Source: Lolium rigidum
Taxonomy: Eukaryota > Streptophyta > Magnoliopsida > Poales > Poaceae
Direction: 5' to 3'
Assembly (NCBI RefSeq): GCF_022539505.1
Contig: NC_061508.1
Location: forward strand, 266,668,736 to 266,732,735
DNA length: 64,000 bases
Below, in pieces: positions 57,226 to 64,000 of the stretch. The notes below the pieces were generated by a model. That model was not told the origin of the DNA, made no database searches, and was given only the letters and a program-made list of their open reading frames with translations. The translations under genes and the position numbers were made by a program. Every line of letters starts with the position of its first letter. Positions within the stretch are counted from its first letter, which is position 1.

Positions 57226-57969
57226 CTAGTACGCGACGCCGGTCGCTGGACGCGCATACCCGTACTCTGGCGTGGCGACGGCGAGGCTCTGCTGCTTGCG
57301 CAGCTGGTCGTAGAACTTCTTGATGAACTCGTCCGCCTCCTGGTCCACGAGACCGTCTTCCTGATCCGCCGCGTCATCCCTCAGCGGGAACGGCGAGTCG
57401 GTGATACGAAGCTGCTTCACCGGCGCCGGGCTGCGGCCGAAGCTCGCCCACAGCGCAGGGGAAGGCGTCGCCAACACGGCGAGCGCGGCCGCACCGGCGC
57501 CGTCGCCGACGACTTCGTTCAGAAGCTGCTCGTCGTTGAGGACCTCGAAGACCTTGGCAATGTCAGCCGCGTCGTAGTTGTACCACCCGGGCTCGGCGCC
57601 GTTGGCGCCGCGGTGGGTACGGCGGTTGTTGCGGCGGCGCCCGCGCTTGGTGGGGATGAGTTGGATGGGCGGGTAGGAGGGGGTGTTACTGCAGCTGAAC
57701 TCCACCTCGCGGCCGGCGCCGTGCGGGTTGTAGATGGCGAGCGAAGGGTCTGGTCGTCGTGGTGGCGCCTTCTGGGAGGCGGGCTGGTCGTCGTGGTGGC
57801 CGTGGGCGGTGATTAGCTTCCCGAGGGCCTTGCCGGCGATCTTGCTGCGTTGGAGGATGAGCTGGAGATCCATGGACAGCTTCCGCCGCTTAGACATGCC
57901 CTTGCGGAGCATGAACAGCACGGCGCGCACCACGTGCCACAGCCGCCGCGGGGCCATGTTCGGCTCCAT
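57226..57969 (-). CDS. DUF761 (cotton-fibre-expressed protein type) family protein
   Basis: It encodes 247 residues in a single exon. The frame is open further upstream, but the first in-context ATG is at 57969 (MEPNMAPRRLWHVV). Conserved blocks are an N-terminal basic, helical segment (residues 6-52, with RRLWHVVRAVLFMLRKGMSK), the VEFSCSNTPSYP block (88-100), ITDSPFPLRD, and the C-terminal DUF761 motif DQEADEFIKKFYDQLRKQQ (209-227). Several plant members respond to stress or affect growth, but no biochemical activity is established. The Arg-rich stretch RGRRRNNRRTHRG could be a nuclear-targeting or RNA-binding patch; this is inference. The gene looks intact. Confidence 0.85.
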   Translation of the reverse strand: MEPNMAPRRLWHVVRAVLFMLRKGMSKRRKLSMDLQLILQRSKIAGKALGKLITAHGHHDDQPASQKAPPRRPDPSLAIYNPHGAGREVEFSCSNTPSYPPIQLIPTKRGRRRNNRRTHRGANGAEPGWYNYDAADIAKVFEVLNDEQLLNEVVGDGAGAAALAVLATPSPALWASFGRSPAPVKQLRITDSPFPLRDDAADQEDGLVDQEADEFIKKFYDQLRKQQSLAVATPEYGYARPATGVAY

Positions 57970-58119
57970 CGCTGTTGTCTCTTGGATTGGCTTGCGACTC
58001 CTCGTGTTTCTTGGCTCTTGCGCTTCTCTGTGATTGTTGGGTTCGTGCGCAAGGACTGAGGAGTGAGTGAGTGAGAGAGGTTTCTTCTTCGTGGGGATGC
58101 TTTGCTGCTTTGGGGGTTT

Positions 58120-58160
58120 AGCACGAGCAGAGCAGGGCGGAGTTGAGGGGGTATTTAAAG
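58120..58160 (-). promoter_or_regulatory. Core promoter of the DUF761 gene
   Basis: CTTTAAATACC on the minus strand (about 58150-58160) is a plausible TATA box. It predicts transcription starting near 58125 and a 5' UTR of about 155 bases. Confidence 0.5.
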
Positions 58161-58527
58161 GGAGGTAATAATGGAAAACAAATGGCAAATGGAGCCTATT
58201 TTATGATTTTTTATCAGTGGTGGGAGCTTCGTGTTTGCCATTGCCCATTGCTCTCTTGCTGCAGTGCTGCTGTTTTGTGCGAAGACCTGTTCGTCGCACC
58301 ACAGAAGTGTGGAGCTAATCCCGGCCTCGCTAATCAAAATTCTTAATTAATAGTATTAACCTCTTAAATTGAAATATTTTTCTAACTTCCAGAAACATTA
58401 TTTTTAGTGTACGTTGTTCTTTTTCAGTCAATCTATGTCTCAAGTTTTTGTCCTCTATTTTTCGTCAGCATCTTGTCTCTAGCTGTTGTGTCGCTTAGAT
58501 ACATCCCACTTGTACCTGTCCTACCTT
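58161..58527. other. Upstream region of the DUF761 gene
   Basis: No gene is seen. It probably holds proximal promoter elements. Confidence 0.35.
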
Positions 58528-60166
58528 GGACCATCTCCAGTCGCCAACTCATACGGTATCCGGCGAAGCCTTTTTTAGCCCCTATGGGGGGGGGGGGGGG
58601 GATGGGGTTATCAGGATTCAGGAGATGGCAGAGGTAGCCGTTCACCCCATACGGTCCCCGATACATTATTTTAATATAATCAAATTTGAAACAACAAATA
58701 AACTATAATAATTTATTACAAGTTTAACAAATCAAGGAAATAATTCAACGAGTTTTTTTAAGGATAATTCAACAAGTTCAACATACTAAATAAATAGTTT
58801 AAGTTCAACAATGCACATAAATAATTTAACAAGTTTGGTTCACAATGGCAAACAGATAAACAAACTAGGCGGCTCCTTTGAGCCTCTACAAATGTTCCAG
58901 CAGATCATCTTGCAGTTGATGATGAATATTTGTGTCTCGAACTTATTGACATCTGGCAAGAAAAACAGCAAACGTGAGCGGCACATAGTGATCAACATCT
59001 CCAAGAGAACCCATCCGTTCATATGGTTCAGTGTAAAATACTAGAAATTCCCGCTCACTATCAATGATCATGTTTTGTAAAATCACACAGGTAGTCATGA
59101 TCTCCTACATATGATATTTCGACCAGGTAAGAGCGGGGTACCGAGCAATGGCAAATTGAGCTTGGAGCACACCAAATGCCTTCTCTACATCCTTCTTGCA
59201 AGCCTCTTGCTGCTGAGCAAATCAAGCTTTATTTCCTCCAGGCACATGGTTTGAGATTGTCTTAACAAATGTTAACCATCTTGGATAGATGCCATCTGCT
59301 AGATAGTAACCCTTGTCATACTGGCGGCCATTGATCTCCAGTTGCATCGGAGGAGTAGTGCCTTCAACAACTTTGGCAAACACATTCGAGCACTGCAACA
59401 CATTGAGATCAAATCCACAGATCCTGATCTGCCACTGCCTCAAGCACCACACTTCATGATCATATGTAACCTTTGTACATGCCTTGGTGTGCAAATGGAC
59501 AATTCTGCATATAGTCGATGCTTCGAAGCATTCTAGGAAACCTTCTTCTGCGTTCTGTGCCATGATCCGAGCAGTGTCTTCGGTAGTGGGTGTGCGCAGG
59601 TAGTTCTCCAAACAATGCCACAATTTTCCCGCAAAACACGTGCATGCAATCAATGGTTGTGGACTCGGCCCGAGCGCAGGTAGTCGTCTTGTCTATCTCC
59701 AGGCGTTCTATATGCAAGCATCCGGAGGGCGACTGTGCATTTCTGTCTTATGGAGAAACCAAGCCGATGACGTATCTCTTCGGTTTGAAGTAATCGGTCT
59801 CCCTTAAATTCTCTACAATCTAAAAAAAATCTTCATGCTCATCCGGAAACGACAATGGAATATGACATCGTCGTGCAATGGATCATCGACGAAGTAATCT
59901 GCATACAACATGTAGTATCCTTAAATCCTCTACCTCGGCTTGCTCTTGTGGTGCCCTTGAGCGGAACCACCAATTCTTGTCTTATCCTCCTCGACGATCA
60001 TGGCTAGAACAGCGAGGACTTCCTCATTCATCAGAGCGGCAATTATCTCCTCGTTGTCCTAGCCATCGCCTTGGAAAACCGCCGAACACCTGGCATGCAG
60101 GATGGACACGGGGTGGGAATGGAGTATGGATGGCGGTGCGGGATTGTTGTGGGTATACTTCATGGG
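58528..60166 (-). mobile_element. PIF/Harbinger transposon, decayed
   Basis: The left edge ggaccatctccagtcgcc (58529 on) resembles Harbinger terminal repeats of grasses. The interior encodes a broken Harbinger transposase on the minus strand. The right terminal repeat was not found; gypsy E's LTR starts there and probably removed or displaced it. Confidence 0.55.
59035..60085 (-). pseudogene. Harbinger transposase / nuclease (DDE_Tnp_4 type), frameshifted
   Basis: Reading right to left: DNEEIIAALMNEEVLAVLA, YADYFVDDPLHDDVIFHCRF, QKCTVALRMLAY, DRQDDYLRSGR, a segment with the first catalytic region degraded (SIDYMQNCPFAHQGMYKGY where SIDCMHW...P is usual), ICGFDLNVLQCSNVFAKVVE, GRQYDKGYYLADGIYPRWL, and [20 protein letters not shown]. 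The order matches PIF/Harbinger transposases. Several stops and shifts (near 59945, 59860, 59650, 59500 and 59220) kill it. Confidence 0.8.
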
Positions 60167-60706
60167 TGTACCATCGACAGTGCCTAGATCCGGCAAGCCC
60201 GGGTGGCCCATAGATGGTGATGAGGCATGTGGCCCATCGGGCGGCCCGATTGCTTGTTGATCGCGAGTGGAAGATGTCTGGCCCAGGAGAAGGGAGCCGG
60301 ATCCGAACGACCTTTGGAGGAACCTGGATCCATGAAGGCCCAGTAAGGACCCGGATCCGGTACGACATAGATGGAAGGGTGGATCCTTGACGTACACGAC
60401 AAGATATTGTACCGTAGTTAGGCAAACCTGTAATCCGGCTAGGACTCTCCATGTAAACCCTAGATCCGTGCGCCTTTATAAGCCGGATCCTGGGAGCCCT
60501 AGAGGCACAACCACAACTCATTGTAACAACGCGCAAGCGCCCAGATAATTCCAGACAAGCAGCAGTAGGCCCTGTCCTCGTGCAGGTGTTCCGAAGCTGG
60601 GTAACTCGCGTACCACCGTCCCGTGTGCACTCCACCCTATGGCCCCCACTTCTTCTCCCCATCGTGAGGATCCCTCCTCCGAGGTACCGTCGAATAGGCA
60701 ACGACA
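60167..60706 (+). repeat. 5' LTR of gypsy E
   Basis: The end GGCAACGACA at 60706 is fixed by the primer site two bases later. The start is estimated (TGTACCATCG at 60167, or TGCCTAGATCC at 60181). TATA-like ctttataagc is at 60474-60483. Confidence 0.6.
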
Positions 60707-60708
60707 GT

Positions 60709-60727
60709 TGGCGCCCACCGTGGGGCC
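60709..60727 (+). promoter_or_regulatory. Primer-binding site of gypsy E
   Basis: TGGCGCCCACCGTGGGGCC lies two bases after the LTR end, the usual place. The tRNA it matches was not determined. It differs from the tRNA-Asp type of gypsies A and B. Confidence 0.7.
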
Positions 60728-60763
60728 AGCGGCGTCTGGAGGCCGGAACCGGGAGGGTTCCGC

Positions 60764-63700
60764 CATGGGAAGCTACGACGACACGATCGCGGTGGGGCGT
60801 GTTCTTTACGCCGGGAATCTTCCGATCGTCCCTCCGGATGAGTGCTGGATTTCGGCTAAGACTAACCCCGTCAAGCTCTCCATCGTCCCAGTTGGCGGCA
60901 TACACATCTTCATCGGGGAAACCGTCGATTCCGACCGAAACCACTGGTAAGTAACGCTGACGCGACCGCCGCTGAGCAGGACGCAGTCGCGAAGATCCGA
61001 TCTGAGTCGCAGGAACCTCCTAAGGAAGATTCCGCCTTAGATCTGAAAAAATTAAAACCCACCCAATCCGCCCCTGAGCAGGAAATAATGGTGGAAAACC
61101 AGTGCAGATCCGCCTGGGTCTCCCAGGTGTTAGAGAAGCAAAGGTGTCACTTCGTACACTTCATAGCCCATACCGCAGGAGCCGCCCCTCAAGAAGTCGG
61201 AGCTGGTCCCGTGCAGGTTGAGGCGCCGGAAAACGCTGCTCCGGATCAGCAGGAGGCTGTCGGAGAAAGCGGAGCCCCGGTGGAAGAGTCGATTCTGGGG
61301 AACCTAAGCCCTATTTCCGGAGATACCCAATCCATGGACACTGAAGAGTTCGACCGCAGGGTGAAGGAATATGGATACGGTGACCAATCTGAAGTTGATT
61401 CCGCCCAGCCAAAGCAGGTACTTGCGACCGTAGCGGCGCTGGGAGAACATGTATCAGAAGGGGCAGCCACCCAATCCGACCCCCAGCCATCCCATCAGGG
61501 ATCTCCAATGTCGCGGGAGCGACCCCGCAAGGATTCTTCCTCGGAGGACCGCCTGTCGCCTGAAGAGATGGTTGCACAAGCAGGCATGGATGCGGTTTAT
61601 CGCTCGGATATTCTTAACAAACCCATCACTCCCGAAGACATAGAAGCATTAGAAGCTAAGAGACTGGAGCTGCTGGCCACGACCAAAAAGTTTAAGGACA
61701 ACGCAGCCGCCATGCTTCGGAGGAACGGAAGCACGCCACGGTTTTGTGGAAGACTTCATCCGGCGCGAGCAGGAGGTGGACGAAGGAGCGGCAAAGGTCA
61801 AGGAACTCCGAAAGCATTGGGAGGACAATATCGTTGAAGCTCATCATGAGGTCGAAAGGGTCCGGCGTGAGTTGATAGCTCCCCGCAGGGATCACCTTCG
61901 CAACTCCAACGGAGCAGCAGCCGTTCGCCACCCCGAAGGACAATATGACGAAGGCTGCAGAGATCTTGAAGAAAAAGAACGAGGAGATCGATATCGACTA
62001 CGTTCGCACGCTCGTCGCGTCATCAATGATGCAGCAGAGCAAGGCAGACACTTCGCGCAAGTTGGAATCTAACCCGGAGCATTGCGTCTCCACTGCGCAG
62101 AAGGACGCCCACGATAATCGCCATCGAGATGACGAATCGCGAACCGGCTCTTCGAACGCGAAGGAAAGCCGGAGAGCACCCAAATCCAATCCCCGTCCCA
62201 TCAAAGACGCCTCCGTCGAGATCCAAGAAAGGGAAAGGATGCAATGTACTGCGGGACGGGACAAGTACCGCAACCCCTCTCCTCCGCCTAATGGTTACCC
62301 GCGTCCCCCTCGCCGCCGTAGCCCAGCCGGAAACATCAGGCCCCAGGGCCATGGTGGAATTATTATCCGCGACAACGTGCTGCCCTCAAGAAACAGAAAC
62401 AGGGATCGCACGCCGGAGCCTTGCCGGAACCAGAACAACGATCGTGAGCCCGAGCCTAGGAGGAGTCGGAATGAGGAGCGCGACCCGGAGCCTCGCCGGA
62501 GCCTGAACGGCCAGGGCAGCCAACGCCATGATGAAGGCAGCCGCAGGAGCCGGAGCCAGCACCGGGAAGGCCGCGGAGAATCTGAAGGCGGAAGCAAGAA
62601 GTCGGATCGACCCCCTCGCAGGTCCCCCTCACCACCACCTAGCGGTGGCGGCGGAGGTGGAGGCGGAGGCGGTGGCCGAAGATCTCGCTCTCGTTCACAG
62701 TCTCCTCGCCACGGTTCGCGCGACGCGCGGGAACGCCTCAACGAATACAGAACTGATTACATCGGTCCAAAATGCTTTGGCAGGATGATTCGAGAGGAAC
62801 CAAAGCCAAGGATGAATCTCAAGCTACCCGGAAATATGAAGAATTGTGATGGCACGGAAAGGCCGGATACCTGGATTGAGGATTACTATAATGCTGTGAC
62901 CTTCGCCGGAGGAACCCCTAACATCGCCTGCCGCATGCTTCAGTTGTACCTTGTAGGTCCAGCCCGGATCTGGCTCAGCGACCTCGAGAAGAACTCCATC
63001 TTTTGCTGGTTTGACCTGAAGACCGCTTTTGAGAAACACTTCAGGGGCACCTACAAGAGACCTGCCACAACAAGCGACCTGCAGGCATGTATCCAGAAGA
63101 AGGGTGAAACATCCAGGAATTTCCTCACCCGATGGTTGGCATGCAGAAACGAGTGCGAGAACGTTGATAACCGCACAGCAATGCACGCCTTCATTGGTGG
63201 CTTGCAGCGAGGAGGACTGCTGCGGCACAAGCTGACCTGCTTGGTCAATGCAAACAAGCTGACTTTGGATGACATGATCACCATCGCCAGTGATCATACT
63301 GCCGCCGATGACGACGCTGGCGGAGATCTAGCAGCTACAGCAATCCCCCTGCACCAGCAAAAGAAGAACCGTGATAACGGCAGTGGTAGCGGCACCAAGC
63401 GGAAAAACCCCGATGACCAAAAGAGTGGTGGATCCGACTTGATCGCCATGGCGTTTCAGCGCGGAGGCCAAGGAGGCGGAAGAGGACGCGGCCGTGGAGG
63501 CGGAGCCGGTAGGGGTCAGCAGCACGACACTGAGGTCACAGCTGGCGGATCCCGTGCCCCGCAAACCTACGAGGAGTACAGAGACATGCCGTGCCTAGCC
63601 CACCTGGATTCGATTACAGGGAAGTCCACTCACACCAACCGCAATTGCAAGTGGGTCAATGATCTGAAAAACGACCCGGAAGCAGGATACAAGCGAGCCC

Positions 63701-63942
63701 GGAAGCACCGCCCTCGCGGCAAAGGAGGCAAGGGCAAGAACAAAGACAAGGAGGAGGACAGTTCCGAGGCAATGGATGAGGATGATAACTCGCCGGATCC
63801 CAAGGCAGGGTCCGCAGGTAAATCCAACCCATTCGAGAAAAAGAGCGTGGGGGCTTACCACACCTTCCTCGGAACCCCAACAGTCTGCGCTACCAAGTCA
63901 GCTACCCGGATCCTGAACGCCACAGTTCCGGCTGTGCCGTAG
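60764..63942 (+). pseudogene. Gypsy E gag, with frameshifts and a stop before pol
   Basis: Gag starts at 60764 (MGSYDDTIAVGRVLYAGN). It shifts frame near 60945, runs through a Glu/Pro-rich region, and shifts again near 61735 and near 61890. It then continues to 63942 in one frame. That frame contains an Arg/Ser/Pro-rich stretch with a Gly run (about 62640-62680) and the Retrotrans_gag domain (about 62810-63300; DTWIEDYYNAVTFAGG, RIWLSDLEKNSI, FEKHFRGTYKRP). An RGG-box-like run (GGRGRGRGGGAGRG) and the NRNCKWVNDL block follow. It ends VPAVP-TAG; the next codons read YVRWSEVPCTFDREDHP, the usual bridge into the protease/pol part. Gag forms the particle and packages RNA. Confidence 0.75.
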
Positions 63943-64000
63943 TATGTCAGGTGGTCGGAAGTCCCGTGCACATTTGACAGGGAGGATCATCCTGTCATTG

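Larger units (their letters stand above)
60167..64000 (+). mobile_element. Tat-like Ty3/gypsy element E, 5' part (runs off the window)
   Basis: 5' LTR (about 60167-60706), primer-binding site at 60709, gag from about 60764, and the first residues of the gag-pol link before the window ends. It appears inserted into the Harbinger element to its left. Confidence 0.75.

Noticed and set aside
57970..58188. N-terminal extension of the DUF761 frame (73 extra codons)
   Set aside because: It extends through the predicted TATA box and 5' UTR. Family members start at the MEPNMAPRR-type methionine.
60024..60944. Open frame of 306 codons on the minus strand
   Set aside because: It runs antisense through the LTR, primer site and gag start of gypsy E. 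No recognisable domain.

Overview
This is nuclear DNA of a grass, most likely a Pooideae species (wheat, barley, oat or ryegrass relatives). The evidence is the repeat content: Athila-type gypsy LTRs that begin TGATACGTCTCCGACGTATC, copia LTRs that begin TGTTGGAGATGTACCC, CACTA elements with gcgccggc or gtggcgcac subterminal repeats, a Stowaway MITE and a Harbinger transposase. All repeat names rest on recalled family hallmarks and could not be checked by a search. No tRNA, rRNA or CRISPR array was seen.

Left part (1-29,315): almost certainly one nested pile of transposons. The outermost layer appears to be a Tat-like gypsy element (C), whose 3' part with antisense genes and a 3' LTR lies at 23,343-29,315. 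It seems to be interrupted by a copia element (X; LTR start 13,849, end about 23,342). Copia X carries an intact Athila-like gypsy B (14,883-23,029, minus strand) inside its LTR. It also carries gypsy A (10,608-12,991, minus strand) in its internal part. Gypsy A's gag is cut by a CACTA element (CACTA2, about 7,841-10,607). CACTA2 is cut by gypsy D (2,188 to about 7,840), and D is cut by a second CACTA (CACTA1, 1-2,187). CACTA2 holds the most striking signal: six tandem units of about 160 bp. Each unit folds into a long hairpin whose two arms differ between units but stay complementary within each unit.

Middle part (29,316-40,700): a stretch of unclear origin, then a degenerate Ty1-copia pol gene split by a 4.6-kb solo LTR with a perfect 5-bp target duplication (GTTTT). 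This is followed by a tandem duplication that includes the end of a third CACTA element, and by AT-rich DNA.

Right part (40,700-64,000): the host genes. An F-box/FBD gene (40,751-42,728, three coding exons) is followed on the minus strand by a gene for an acidic single-pass membrane protein (44,939-46,276) with a long intron in its 5' UTR. Next comes a small broken gene (49,546-51,763) split by a copia solo LTR. A DUF761-family gene follows on the minus strand (57,226-57,969). The window closes with a decayed PIF/Harbinger element (about 58,528-60,160) and the 5' part of a Tat-like gypsy element E (LTR, primer-binding site and frameshifted gag). The host genes show no functional link to one another; they are ordinary single genes in repeat-rich DNA.
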